A stretch of 64,000 nt of DNA from an uncultured Muribaculaceae bacterium. Its GTDB lineage: Bacteria > Bacteroidota > Bacteroidia > Bacteroidales > Muribaculaceae. The notes under the pieces were generated by a model. That model searched no databases. It was not told the DNA's origin and worked only from the letters and a program-made list of their open reading frames with translations. The stretch lies in the NCBI GenBank assembly GCA_910585275.1, contig CAJUCW010000002.1:95287-159286 (forward strand). The letters run 5' to 3'. This document shows, one piece after another, positions 1 through 9,800 of the stretch. Made by a program: the position numbers and the translations under genes. Position 1 is the first letter of the stretch. Each line of letters starts with the position of its first letter.

Positions 1-1
1 C

Positions 2-343
2 ATGGATTATGTCGATTGCCGCTTTGAGGCAATGAAGGAGATTGTGTCGAGAAACGGCTCCCTCCGTGCCGGTTTTTTTCGTGATGTCAGAAAGGTTGAC
101 CGTGCCCGAAAGATAATAACTAAAAAAGAGACCGCACTTCTTTGCGAAATACTTCGGGAGGGCGTTGAAAAAGGGGTGTTCGAGATTTCTAACGTAAATC
201 ATTTTGCCGTGGTGGTTACGCAAGCCATCCATGGCCTCGATGTGCCTTATATCCGCGATAACCTTTCGGAAGAAGGCATCGACAAGTCGATGCTTAAAAA
301 ATATATATCCGAATGGATTGTTAACAGTATTCGGAAGAAGTGA
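2..343 (+). CDS. TetR/AcrR-family transcriptional regulator, C-terminal part
   Basis: Only the last ~113 residues are inside the window. The frame is open to the left edge, so the real start and the N-terminal DNA-binding domain lie upstream. The visible part is all-helical with a TetR-like ligand-binding layout (LLCEILREGVEKGVF, then HFAVVVTQAIHGLDV). It ends 50 bp before a FabH-like gene and is on the same strand, so a role in controlling the downstream fatty-acid-type genes is likely but inferred. Family assignment rests on overall resemblance because the HTH is missing. Confidence 0.6.
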   Translation: MDYVDCRFEAMKEIVSRNGSLRAGFFRDVRKVDRARKIITKKETALLCEILREGVEKGVFEISNVNHFAVVVTQAIHGLDVPYIRDNLSEEGIDKSMLKKYISEWIVNSIRKK

Positions 344-393
344 TTTAAGCCATATTATTAATATAATTTATAGAAACTGTATAGAAACGCTAT

Positions 394-1338
394 ATGTTTA
401 TAAATTCTATGGGACACTACGTCCCCTCCGCACGAATAGACAATGACTATTTCGAAAAAGTCAACGGTCTGACTCCTGACTGGATTATTCAGCGCACGGG
501 CATTTATAGCCGTTCCAAGGCTGCGCCGGGCGAGAACTCGGATTCAATGGCGATTGCAGCTATTGACGATGCCATCACCCGCCTCCCATACGATGTGAAG
601 GATGTGGATTTGATTGTAGCGGCGTTTTATGCCGCTTACGACACGGTCGCCACTCCCGCGCATGTGGCACAGCAGCATTATCAGATTCATGGCGCGAAGG
701 CTGTTTATGCTTCAGCCGCTTGTTCCTCTTTTATCAATGGCCTTGAAATTATCGAAGGTTATTTTGCTTCAGGCAAAGCCACCAAGGCGCTTCTGATATG
801 CACTGAGCATAACACCTATTACAGCAACGAGAGCGACCCGAAGGCAGGGCATCTGTGGGGCGACGCCGCCGTGGCTTATTTCATAAGCAAAGAAAGGGTT
901 TCGGAAAACGATATTGAAATCCTTGACGTGTTTACGGAAGGTCTCGGCGATATTGGCAAAGGTCCGGCGGGTGTGAAGTTGCGTCCCAAGGAAGACGGCA
1001 TTACGATGCCCGACGGCCGCGACGTCTTCATACATGCTTGCAAGTATATGATTTATGCCTTGAACCATTCTCTTGAACACACAGGTCTTAAAATCGAAGA
1101 CCTCGACAAGCTTATATGCCATCAGGCTAACAAGAGGATTGTGGCACAAGTGGCACACCAGCTTGACAAGCCTATCGACGATTTCCTTAATAATATCGAA
1201 ACGCTGGGCAACACCGGTTCGGCATCGGCTGCGCTCGTTCTTTCCCAGAATGCCGGGAACTTCAAGAAAGGCGACAAAGTGGCCCTTATGGTGTTTGGAG
1301 GCGGCTATTCATGCGGAAGCTTTATAGTGCGTTTCTGA
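394..1338 (+). CDS. 3-oxoacyl-ACP synthase III family protein (FabH-like)
   Basis: Thiolase-fold condensing enzyme of 314 residues, slightly short for FabH. The KAS III catalytic triad is visible: Cys110 in SAACSSF, His243 in LICHQANKR, and Asn273 in LGNTGSAS. The C-terminus has the usual FGGGYSCGS turn. KAS III enzymes condense an acyl-CoA with malonyl-ACP to start fatty-acid chains; paralogues serve other acyl chains. A TetR gene lies upstream and a FabG-like reductase 130 bp downstream, which suggests a specialised or regulated acyl-chain pathway rather than the main fab operon, but that is inference. The ATG at 394 gives the expected N-terminus (INSMGHYVP). Confidence 0.85.
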   Translation: MFINSMGHYVPSARIDNDYFEKVNGLTPDWIIQRTGIYSRSKAAPGENSDSMAIAAIDDAITRLPYDVKDVDLIVAAFYAAYDTVATPAHVAQQHYQIHGAKAVYASAACSSFINGLEIIEGYFASGKATKALLICTEHNTYYSNESDPKAGHLWGDAAVAYFISKERVSENDIEILDVFTEGLGDIGKGPAGVKLRPKEDGITMPDGRDVFIHACKYMIYALNHSLEHTGLKIEDLDKLICHQANKRIVAQVAHQLDKPIDDFLNNIETLGNTGSASAALVLSQNAGNFKKGDKVALMVFGGGYSCGSFIVRF

Positions 1339-1349
1339 CAAATCTTTAA

Positions 1350-1430
1350 GGCCTTTGAATTTGCTTAATACTCTAAGGTCCTTAAAGTCTTTAAAGTCCT
1401 TAAGGTCTCTAAAGACCTTATCCCCAAAAT
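1350..1430. repeat. low-complexity CTTTAAAG/CCTTAAGG repeat
   Basis: The spacer between the FabH-like and FabG-like genes is made of near-repeats such as AAGGTCCTTAAAGTC, TTTAAAGTCCTTAAGGTC and TCTAAAGACCTTA. Units are 8-10 bp and partly self-complementary, so the transcript could fold or the DNA could slip. No protein reading is plausible. Confidence 0.6.
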
Positions 1431-1468
1431 AATCCGACAATAGATTATAAAAACTAACATATAAAGAA

Positions 1469-2215
1469 ATGAAACTTCTTGAAGGAAAGACAGCCTTGAT
1501 CACCGGCGCCGCCCGCGGCATCGGCAAGGCAATCGCCCTCAAATTTGCTGCAGAGGGTGCCAACATTGCTTTTACCGACCTCGTAATCGACGAAAATGGT
1601 AAGAAAACGGAAGAGGAAATCGCTGCCCTCGGTGTGAAATGCAAGGGTTATGCTTCCAATGCCGCCGATTTCGCCGAGACAGAGAAGGTTGTGAACCAAG
1701 TGAAGGAAGACTTCGGCTCTATCGATGTGCTTGTGAACAATGCCGGAATTACAAAAGATGGCTTGATGATGCGTATGAGCGAGGCTCAGTGGGATGCCGT
1801 TATTGCTGTCAACCTTAAGTCTGCGTTCAATTTCATTCATGCCGTTCTTCCCATCATGATGCGCCAGCGTTCGGGCTCTATCATCAACATGGCTTCCGTC
1901 GTAGGCGTTCACGGAAATGCAGGACAGTCCAACTATGCCGCTTCAAAGGCCGGTCTGATTGCTCTTGCGAAGAGCATCGCACAGGAGGTCGGTTCGCGTG
2001 GCATTCGCGCCAACGCCATCGCCCCTGGATTTATTGAGACGGCCATGACAGCCGCCCTTCCCGATGCTGTGCGTGAGGAGTGGTGCAAGAAAATTCCACT
2101 TCGCCGTGGCGGAAAACCCGAGGATATCGCCGACGTGGCCACATTCCTTGCCTCCGACCTTTCGAGCTATGTTACCGGTCAGGTCATTCAGGTCGATGGC
2201 GGCATGAATATGTAA
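1469..2215 (+). CDS. fabG: 3-oxoacyl-ACP reductase (FabG-type SDR)
   Basis: Classical short-chain dehydrogenase of 248 residues, the normal FabG length. It has the cofactor loop TGAARGIG (residues 12-19), NNAG near residue 90, and the Ser143-Tyr156-Lys160 catalytic set (NMASVVG, YAASK). The end IQVDGGMNM is typical of FabG. The enzyme reduces 3-oxoacyl-ACP with NADPH in the cytosol. Here it is paired with a FabH-like synthase. Whether it is the main FabG of the cell or a paralogue cannot be told from this window. The next gene, ispD, starts 14 bp downstream. Confidence 0.88.
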   Translation: MKLLEGKTALITGAARGIGKAIALKFAAEGANIAFTDLVIDENGKKTEEEIAALGVKCKGYASNAADFAETEKVVNQVKEDFGSIDVLVNNAGITKDGLMMRMSEAQWDAVIAVNLKSAFNFIHAVLPIMMRQRSGSIINMASVVGVHGNAGQSNYAASKAGLIALAKSIAQEVGSRGIRANAIAPGFIETAMTAALPDAVREEWCKKIPLRRGGKPEDIADVATFLASDLSSYVTGQVIQVDGGMNM

Positions 2216-2229
2216 AGAATCCACGATTG

Positions 2230-2919
2230 ATGGAAAAATATGCAATAATTGTTGCTGGAGGGGAGGGCACTCGCTTAGGCGGTGACCTCCCCAAGCAATT
2301 CCGTGACCTCTGTGGAAGGCCTCTGTTGTGGTGGTCGATGAAGGCATTTCATGACGAAAATCCTTTCACGCGGATAATACTCGTGGTGCATCCGAGTCAC
2401 GTCGATGACTGGAAGAATCTGTTTATGTCGTTGCCGGAGGAAGACCGTTTCCCACATGATGTGGTTGTCGGTGGAAGTTCCCGCACCGGCTCTGTGAAAA
2501 ACGGACTTGCGGACATCCCTGATAAGGCAGACGCTCTGGTAGCTGTGCATGATGCCGCGCGGCCACTTGTTTCCCCCGAGATGATAGCTCGAGGGTGGGA
2601 GGCTGCCGGGATGGGGGGCGGGGCGGTGCCTGCCGTTGCCGTCACCGATTCGCTGCGACGTCTGAAAGGGGAGGGGAGTGAGGCCGTTGACCGTAGCCGT
2701 TATGTGGCTGTGCAGACGCCGCAGGTTTTTAATGTTGCGCTTCTGAAAAAGGCATACGAGAAGAACCCGGATGCGGTATATTCCGACGATGCATCGGCGT
2801 TTGAAGCATCGGGAATGACCCCCGTTATCTATAAAGGGAGCCATCTGAACATGAAAGTGACCAATCCCGGCGATATCGAAATCGCCTCTCTCTTCATAAC
2901 TTCCGTGCGCCTCTCCTGA
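2230..2919 (+). CDS. ispD: 2-C-methyl-D-erythritol 4-phosphate cytidylyltransferase
   Basis: Third enzyme of the MEP isoprenoid pathway: joins CTP and methylerythritol phosphate to CDP-ME in the cytosol. The N-terminal nucleotide-binding signature AGGEGTRLGGDLPKQF is visible, as are VHDAARPLVSP and AVAVTDSLRR. An upstream in-frame ATG at 2080 would overlap fabG by about 45 codons; the start at 2230 gives the usual short lead-in (MEKYAIIVAGG) and a normal ~229-residue protein, so it is preferred. The gene lies 14 bp after fabG and was probably cotranscribed with it. Confidence 0.9.
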   Translation: MEKYAIIVAGGEGTRLGGDLPKQFRDLCGRPLLWWSMKAFHDENPFTRIILVVHPSHVDDWKNLFMSLPEEDRFPHDVVVGGSSRTGSVKNGLADIPDKADALVAVHDAARPLVSPEMIARGWEAAGMGGGAVPAVAVTDSLRRLKGEGSEAVDRSRYVAVQTPQVFNVALLKKAYEKNPDAVYSDDASAFEASGMTPVIYKGSHLNMKVTNPGDIEIASLFITSVRLS

Positions 2920-2964
2920 TAGCAGTGCGGCCTGGTTGCAGGCAGGGCACAGGCCGGTGTCGCC

Positions 2965-2994
2965 AATCTTGATTGTGGCGTGAACGAAGTGAGC
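2965..2994. repeat. dispersed intergenic repeat, copy 1
   Basis: Thirty bases beginning AATCTTGATTGTGG and containing ACGAAGT recur at 49045-49074 with about 25 of 30 positions matching and no gap. Both copies are intergenic. Function unknown. Confidence 0.5.
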
Positions 2995-3018
2995 GTAAAT
3001 CAAATATATTGAATCCTC

Positions 3019-5175
3019 TTGTTTCTTGATACCGACATAAAATTCCTTAAGGGAGTGGGCGACGCGAGGGCGAAAGTGCTTGCGTCCGAACTCGGCGTTG
3101 CGACATTCCGCGACCTACTTTACTATTTCCCTTTCCGGCACATTGACCGCAGCCGTTTCTACCGAATCGACGAACTTACCGGCACCGACCTCCCGGCATT
3201 GCAAATCAAAGGCAGGTTCATAAGTTTCAATATTGAAGGAGAGGGAGCCCGCAAGCGGCTTGTAGGCGTTTTCAGCGATGGTGGCAGGCGTCTGCTTGAG
3301 GTGGTATGGTTTTCAAAAATACAGGCGCTATCCACGGCATATAAACCGGGTGTGGAATATGTAATCTTCGGCAAGCCAAATCTCTTTCGCAATGCCTATT
3401 CCATCGTGCATCCGGAAGTGGAGGTCTATGACCCTGCCAAGCCTCCCACGGGATTCCGCGGTGTCTATTCCCTTACGGAGACAATGCGTAAGCGGGGCTA
3501 TTCCACGCGACTTCTCCAGACGCTTGTCGGGAATATATTTTCAAACACAGGGTTCGCCGGCATTCAAGACACGTTGCCTCGTGAGATTGTTTCCCGTTAT
3601 TCTCTTATGCCTCTGGACGAGGCGTTCCGTCAGATGCATTTCCCCGACAATGCCCGGTCGCTCCAGAAAGCAACCGAACGATTCAAGTTTGAGGAACTCT
3701 TTTATGTGGAAATGCATATCCTGCGTTATTCGATGGAGCGCGGTTCGAAAATTCCGGGCTATCTTTTTCAGAAAATCGGAGAAAAATTCAATGGTTTCTA
3801 TTTCAATGTCCTTCCTTTTGAATTGACCGGTGCCCAAAAGCGCGTGCTTAAGGAAATCAGGGCCGACATGAAGACCGGCCGGCAGATGAACCGTCTGCTG
3901 CAGGGGGATGTGGGTTCCGGAAAGACGATGGTGGCATTCATGTCGCTGCTGATGGCGGTTGACAACGGTTGCCAGGGGGCTTTGATGGCTCCCACCGAGA
4001 TTCTCGCCACCCAGCATTATGAGACCCTTAAATCCTGGGCAGACCCTATCGGGGTTAGGGTGGAATTGCTCACCGGGAGCACTCGTGTGGCTGCGCGGCG
4101 TGTGATTCATGAAGGTCTTGAATCAGGCGACATCGATATCATTGTGGGCACCCATGCCTTGATTGAAGACTCTGTGAAATTCCATCGCCTCGGATTGGCT
4201 GTAATTGATGAGCAACACCGTTTCGGAGTGGCGCAAAGGGCGAGGATGTGGCAGAAAAACAGTGTGGCCCCCCATGTGCTTGTCATGACAGCCACACCGA
4301 TACCCCGCACACTCGCGATGACTGTATATGGCGACCTGGAAGTGTCTGTAATCGACGAACTCCCTCCCGGCAGGAAGCCCGTCACCACTCTGTTGCGCTA
4401 CGATACAAGTCGTCTGGAGGTTGACCGGTTGATTTTCTCCCAACTACGCGAGGGGAGACAGATTTATATCGTGTATCCGCTGATTGAGGAAAACGAGAAA
4501 CTCGACCTCAAAAGCCTTGAAGAGGGTTATCGGAGAACGTGCGACACCTTCCCGGGATATCGCGTATGTTTCGTGCATGGCAAGATGAAACCGGCAGAGA
4601 AAGACTATCAGATGGATCTTTTCGTGAAAGGGGAGGCAAGGATTATGGTAGCCACTACGGTGATAGAGGTTGGCGTCAATGTGCCTAACGCCTCTGTGAT
4701 GGTTATAGAGAACGCCGAACGTTTCGGCCTTTCCCAGCTGCATCAGTTGAGGGGGAGGGTTGGTCGTGGTGCCGACCAGAGTTATTGCATCCTCATGGGT
4801 AAGGCAAAGGGTTCTGCCGACACCAAGAAACGCCTTTCGATCATGACCGAGACCACCGACGGATTCCTTATTTCGGAAGCCGATATGAAAATAAGGGGTC
4901 CGGGCGACATGGAGGGCACCCAGCAAAGCGGACTCGCCTTCAACCTGAAAGTGGCCGACCTTGCACGCGACGGACAGATTCTGACCCGCGCCCGGGAGGC
5001 TGCGTTGGCGGTGCTTCGCGGGAATCCTTCGCTTTTGGCGCCCGGATGCGCCGCCACCCCTCCGCAAAAAGGGGATATGGCTCCTGTGGCGGTATTGCCG
5101 CAATCTGTTTCGGTTATGGTTGAGGAGTTGCGGCTCAGGTTCGCACGCACGGTCGATTGGTCACGGATTTCATAA
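3019..5175 (+). CDS. recG: ATP-dependent DNA helicase RecG
   Basis: Branch-migration helicase that reverses stalled forks and processes recombination junctions. The 718-residue protein has an N-terminal wedge/OB region (starting FLKGVGDARAKVL), Walker A in QGDVGSGKT near residue 296, a DEQHRFG box II near residue 397, motif III TATPIPRT, and the RecG C-terminal set (VIEVGVNVPNAS, QLRGRVGRG). The frame opens after a TGA at 3010-3012, and the only usual start before the conserved domain is TTG at 3019, so a TTG start is annotated. It sits alone between ispD and the helicase gene at 5233. Confidence 0.93.
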   Translation: MFLDTDIKFLKGVGDARAKVLASELGVATFRDLLYYFPFRHIDRSRFYRIDELTGTDLPALQIKGRFISFNIEGEGARKRLVGVFSDGGRRLLEVVWFSKIQALSTAYKPGVEYVIFGKPNLFRNAYSIVHPEVEVYDPAKPPTGFRGVYSLTETMRKRGYSTRLLQTLVGNIFSNTGFAGIQDTLPREIVSRYSLMPLDEAFRQMHFPDNARSLQKATERFKFEELFYVEMHILRYSMERGSKIPGYLFQKIGEKFNGFYFNVLPFELTGAQKRVLKEIRADMKTGRQMNRLLQGDVGSGKTMVAFMSLLMAVDNGCQGALMAPTEILATQHYETLKSWADPIGVRVELLTGSTRVAARRVIHEGLESGDIDIIVGTHALIEDSVKFHRLGLAVIDEQHRFGVAQRARMWQKNSVAPHVLVMTATPIPRTLAMTVYGDLEVSVIDELPPGRKPVTTLLRYDTSRLEVDRLIFSQLREGRQIYIVYPLIEENEKLDLKSLEEGYRRTCDTFPGYRVCFVHGKMKPAEKDYQMDLFVKGEARIMVATTVIEVGVNVPNASVMVIENAERFGLSQLHQLRGRVGRGADQSYCILMGKAKGSADTKKRLSIMTETTDGFLISEADMKIRGPGDMEGTQQSGLAFNLKVADLARDGQILTRAREAALAVLRGNPSLLAPGCAATPPQKGDMAPVAVLPQSVSVMVEELRLRFARTVDWSRIS

Positions 5176-5232
5176 AAGGTTTAAAAATAGTTATTTCCGG
5201 ATTGGACCGAGCTTTTAATTTGTTATAACGGT

Positions 5233-6567
5233 ATGAGAGAAAAAGAATTCCTTCCGGCGGTCAGAGACCGCCTCGGCATAGAGCAGCTTAATGATATGCA
5301 GCTCAAGATGATGGCTTCGGCTTCCGAACCTCGTGACATAATCCTGTTGTCGCCTACTGGCAGCGGCAAGACTCTTGCGTTCACCCTCCCGGTGATGAAA
5401 CTCCTGAAACCTTCTACCGGAAGGGTGCAGTGTGTGGTCATAGCCCCGTCGCGCGAACTTGTCGTGCAGATTGCCGGAGTGATGAGGGAAGTCGCTTCCG
5501 GGATGCGTGTCATAGCGTTATACGGCGGTCATAAGGTGGAGGATGAGGTCAACAGTCTGAAAGTGGTGCCCGATGTGATAGTCGCCACCCCCGGACGACT
5601 TCTCGACCATGCCGTAAGGCGCAACGTTGACCTCCTTCCGGTCAGGATTCTCGTGCTTGACGAATTTGACAAGTCGCTTGAACTCGGCTTCGAGGAGGAG
5701 ATGGGAAAGCTTGCACGACGCATGAAAAACGTGAGCCGTTTTATTCTCACGTCGGCTACGAGAGCCGATGTTTTGCCTGAATTCCTCAACCTCACGAATC
5801 CAGTCACGTTTGATTTCGTGGGCGCCAACGAAGATTTGAAAGAGCGAATGCGCATCCATCGGGTTGACACCGACAGCAAGGATAAGCTTGAATCTCTTCT
5901 GATGCTGCTTCATAACGTCAATACTGAAGAAACGCCCCGGAAGACAATCGTTTTCGTTAATCATCGCGAAAGTGCCGAAAGGGTTTATGAGTTTCTGAGC
6001 AGGCGGCATGTGGATTGCACCCTTTACCACGGTGCGCTCGACCAGAGGGAACGCGAAACGGCGGTGGCGTTGTTCAACAGCGGCAGCCGTCCTGTGCTCG
6101 TGGCAACCGATTTGGCGGCACGCGGCCTCGACATCGAAAAGGTGAAATCGGTGATTCATTACCACCAGCCGCTCACACCCGAAGCATATACCCACCGCAA
6201 CGGACGCACCGCCCGCGTTGACGAGACTGGCGACATTTATATTCTTGTCGGTCCCGACGAAGGCATAAAGGAGTTTGTGGAAATCGATGACACATTCGAA
6301 ACCGACCCTTCGAGAAAGTCTAATTTGCGTTCCGGCTTCATTACCCTTTATATCGGCGGAGGGAAGAAAGAGAAGGTGTCGAGAGGGGATATACTCGGTT
6401 TCTTGATAAAGGAATGCGGAGCCGATGCTTCAACGGTTGGAAAAATCAATGTATATGACCATTATTCGCTTGTGACGATAAAAGAGAACGAAGCATCTTC
6501 GCTTCTTGCCGCTTCCGTGGGCAAGAAACTCAAAGGTGAGAAGCGAAAGATAACGCCTCTCAAATAG
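5233..6567 (+). CDS. DEAD-box-type RNA helicase, DbpA-like
   Basis: RNA helicase of 444 residues. The N-terminal RecA domain has SPTGSGKT (about 39-46), APSRELVVQI, TPGRLLDH and an altered box II, DEFD, at about 143 in place of DEAD. The C-terminal RecA domain has VATDLAARGLD and HRNGRTAR. Residues ~365-440 (GDILGFLIKE, then VGKINVYDHYSLV) match the RNA-binding RRM of DbpA, a factor that acts on 23S rRNA hairpin 92 during 50S assembly. A ribosome-assembly role follows from that domain. The short, non-canonical box II still keeps the two acidic residues needed for Mg-ATP. It follows recG by 57 bp. Confidence 0.82.
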   Translation: MREKEFLPAVRDRLGIEQLNDMQLKMMASASEPRDIILLSPTGSGKTLAFTLPVMKLLKPSTGRVQCVVIAPSRELVVQIAGVMREVASGMRVIALYGGHKVEDEVNSLKVVPDVIVATPGRLLDHAVRRNVDLLPVRILVLDEFDKSLELGFEEEMGKLARRMKNVSRFILTSATRADVLPEFLNLTNPVTFDFVGANEDLKERMRIHRVDTDSKDKLESLLMLLHNVNTEETPRKTIVFVNHRESAERVYEFLSRRHVDCTLYHGALDQRERETAVALFNSGSRPVLVATDLAARGLDIEKVKSVIHYHQPLTPEAYTHRNGRTARVDETGDIYILVGPDEGIKEFVEIDDTFETDPSRKSNLRSGFITLYIGGGKKEKVSRGDILGFLIKECGADASTVGKINVYDHYSLVTIKENEASSLLAASVGKKLKGEKRKITPLK

Positions 6568-6658
6568 CGGCACGGGGTCTTTCCGGCCTTCTGGAATTTT
6601 GAAAACCATGCTTTATAGACCAAAAGGGGTGAATAATATTCCAAATATTCATTCCTTT

Positions 6659-6690
6659 TTTGAATTATACGCACGAATTCATTATCTTTG
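6659..6690 (+). promoter_or_regulatory. Bacteroidetes-type promoter for nifJ
   Basis: TTTG at 6659-6662, a 20-base spacer, then TATCTTTG at 6683-6690 matches the Bacteroidetes housekeeping promoter. The start site would fall near 6697, leaving a leader of about 110 nt before nifJ. Confidence 0.75.
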
Positions 6691-6806
6691 CAGTCGGAAA
6701 AAGTTTGTCAATCCTGATTAGGGAAGACATTTTGTTCAGCCCACATCCGGGAAGGCATAATGCTCCAAACAGACTATAATCCTATCATTAATAACTTTTA
6801 ATAACT

Positions 6807-9800
6807 ATGAGCAAAGCTAAGCAATTCCTGACTTGCGATGGTAATCAGGCTGCTGCACACATCAGTTACATGTTTACTGAGGTTGCTGCTATCTATCCTA
6901 TTACCCCCTCGTCAACCATGGCCGAATATGTGGACGACTGGTCGGCGGCAGGCAGGAAAAACATTTTCGGAGAGACTGTCCTCGTGCAGGAGATGCAGAG
7001 CGAGGGTGGCGCCGCCGGTGCGGTTCACGGATCTCTTCAGGCCGGTGCCCTCACCACCACTTACACCGCATCGCAGGGCCTCCTCCTTATGATTCCCAAC
7101 ATGTATAAGATCGCAGGCGAACTTCTCCCCTGCGTTTTCCATGTTTCGGCACGTACGCTCGCCTCTCACGCACTTAGCATCTTCGGCGACCACCAGGATG
7201 TGATGTCTGCGCGTCAGACAGGTTTCGCAATGTTGTGCGAAGGTTCCGTGCAGGAAGTTATGGACCTTGCAGCCGTAGCACACCTTTCGACAATCAAGAG
7301 CCGTGTTCCGTTTGTAAACTTCTTCGACGGATTCCGCACGTCTCATGAAATCCAGAAAATCGAGGCCATCGCGCAGGAAGACCTTGCTCCGCTCATCGAC
7401 CAGGAGGCTCTTGCCGATTTCCGTAAGCGTGCTCTTAATCCCAACGCTCCCGTAGCGCGAGGAATGGCTGAGAACCCCGACGTGTTCTTCCAGCACCGTG
7501 AGGCTTCTAATCCTTATTACATGGTAGTTCCCGAAATCGTTGAGAACTACATGAAGGAGGTTTCTAAAATCACGGGCCGCAACTATGGATTGTTCGATTA
7601 TTATGGAGATCCCGAGGCAGAACGCGTGATTATAGCTATGGGTTCTGTTACGGAATGTATCCGCGAAACCATCGATTATCTCCGTGCAAAAGGAGAGAAG
7701 GTCGGCCTTGTCAGCGTGCATCTCTATCGCCCCTTCTCTGCGAAGCATTTCCTCGCAGCGGTTCCCGCCACTGCAAAACGCATCGCTGTCCTTGACCGTA
7801 CGAAAGAGCCCGGCGCACTTGGCGAGCCTTTGTATCTTGACGTTAAGGACTGCTACTATGGCAAGGAGAACGCCCCGCTTATCGTTGGCGGACGTTTCGG
7901 TCTCAGCTCTAAAGACACCACTCCGGCTCAGATTCTTTCCGTATATGAAAACCTTGCTCTTCCCGAGCCCAAGAACGGTTTCACTGTCGGCATAAACGAC
8001 GACGTCACATTCCTTTCGCTTCCCCAGCTTCCTGAAATCAGCGTAGGCGGCAAGGGTATGTTCCAGGCTAAGTTCTTCGGCCTCGGTGCCGACGGTACTG
8101 TAGGTGCCAACAAGAACTCGGTGAAGATTATCGGCGACAACACCAATAAATATTGCCAGGCTTACTTCTCTTACGACTCCAAGAAGTCGGGAGGTTTCAC
8201 CTGCTCTCACCTCCGTTTCGGCGATGAACCGATCCGCTCCACATATCTTGTGACCACTCCTAACTTCGTTGCATGCCACGTGCAGGCTTACCTCCACATG
8301 TACGACGTTACCCGTGGTCTCCAGCCCAACGGCACATTCCTTCTCAACACAATCTGGGAAGGCGAGGAGCTGGCCAAGAACCTTCCCAATAAGGTGAAGC
8401 GCCTTTTCGCTCAGAACAATATCTCTGTATATTATATCAACGCATCGAAGATTGCTCAGGAAATCGGCCTTGGCAACCGCACCAACACCATTCTCCAGAG
8501 CGCATTCTTCCGTATCACCGAGGTTATCCCCGTTGAACTCGCCGTTGAGCAGATGAAGAAATTCATTGTCAAGTCTTACGGCAAGAAGGGTCAGAACATC
8601 GTCGATATGAACTATGCTGCCGTTGACCGTGGCGGAGAATATAAGAAACTCGACGTTGACCCCGCATGGGCACAGCTCCCCGACGATGAGGTAGCTAAGA
8701 TCGACGCTCCCGAGTTTGTCACCAACGTAGTGCTTCCGATCAATGCACAGGATGGCGACCTTCTCCCTGTAAGCACCTTCAAGGAGTGTGCCGACGGCAC
8801 ATGGCCTCAGGGCACAGCCCGCTATGAGAAGCGTGGAGTGGCCGCTTTCGTTCCCGAGTGGAATCCCGAGAACTGTATCCAGTGTAACAAGTGTGCCTAC
8901 GTTTGTCCTCACGCCGCTATCCGTCCGTTCGTGCTCAACGCTGAGGAGATGGCTGCCGCTCCGTTTGGCGAAGACCATTCAAACCCCGCAATCGGCAAGA
9001 CTTTCACAGGCATGCGTTTCGTTCAGCAGGTTGACGTGCTCGACTGTCTCGGCTGCGGCAACTGTGCCGATGTTTGCCCGGGCAAGAAGGGCGTGAAGGC
9101 TCTTACGATGAAGCACGAGGAAAGCCAGGTTGCCGAGCAGGCTAACTGGGATTACTGCATGAAGAGCGTTACGTCGAAGCAGAACCTCGTTGACATCAAG
9201 GCCAACGTCAAGAACAGCCAGTTCGCTACTCCTATGTTCGAGTTCTCCGGTGCATGCTCCGGCTGCGGTGAGACTCCTTACGTGAAACTTATCAGCCAGC
9301 TCTTCGGCGACCGTCAGGTTGTGGCCAACGCCACCGGATGTTCTTCCATCTATTCCGGTTCCGTTCCTTCCACTCCTTATTGCGAGAACGAGAAGGGCCA
9401 GGGTCCCGCTTGGGCAAATTCGCTCTTCGAGGACTTCTGCGAGTTCGGTCTCGGCATGCATATAGCATATGAGAAGATGCGTGCCCGCCTGGAAGAAACA
9501 TGCGACAAGATTGCTGCTTCCGAGAATGCTCCCGAGGCTCTCAAGGCTGCCGCTGCCGCATGGATGGAGGCTCGCGAGGATGCTGAAGCTTCGCGTGAGA
9601 AGGGCGAGGCCCTTGTAGCCGAGGCTAAGAAAGGCGCCGAGGCAGGCTGCGACTGCTGCAAGAAGATACTTGCTCTCGAGAACTATCTCGTGAAACGCAG
9701 CCAGTGGATTATCGGTGGCGACGGTGCAAGCTACGATATCGGTTACGGCGGTCTCGATCATGTTATTGCTTCCGGCAAGAACGTCAACATCCTCGTTCTC

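Noticed and set aside
2080..2229. N-terminal extension of IspD to an ATG at 2080
   Set aside because: It would lie inside fabG and has no IspD-like sequence; the ATG at 2230 gives the normal length.
6912..8978. Long open frame (688 codons) on the minus strand inside nifJ
   Set aside because: It is the mirror of a highly biased, strongly coding + strand gene; the translation has no domain sense and nifJ is certain.
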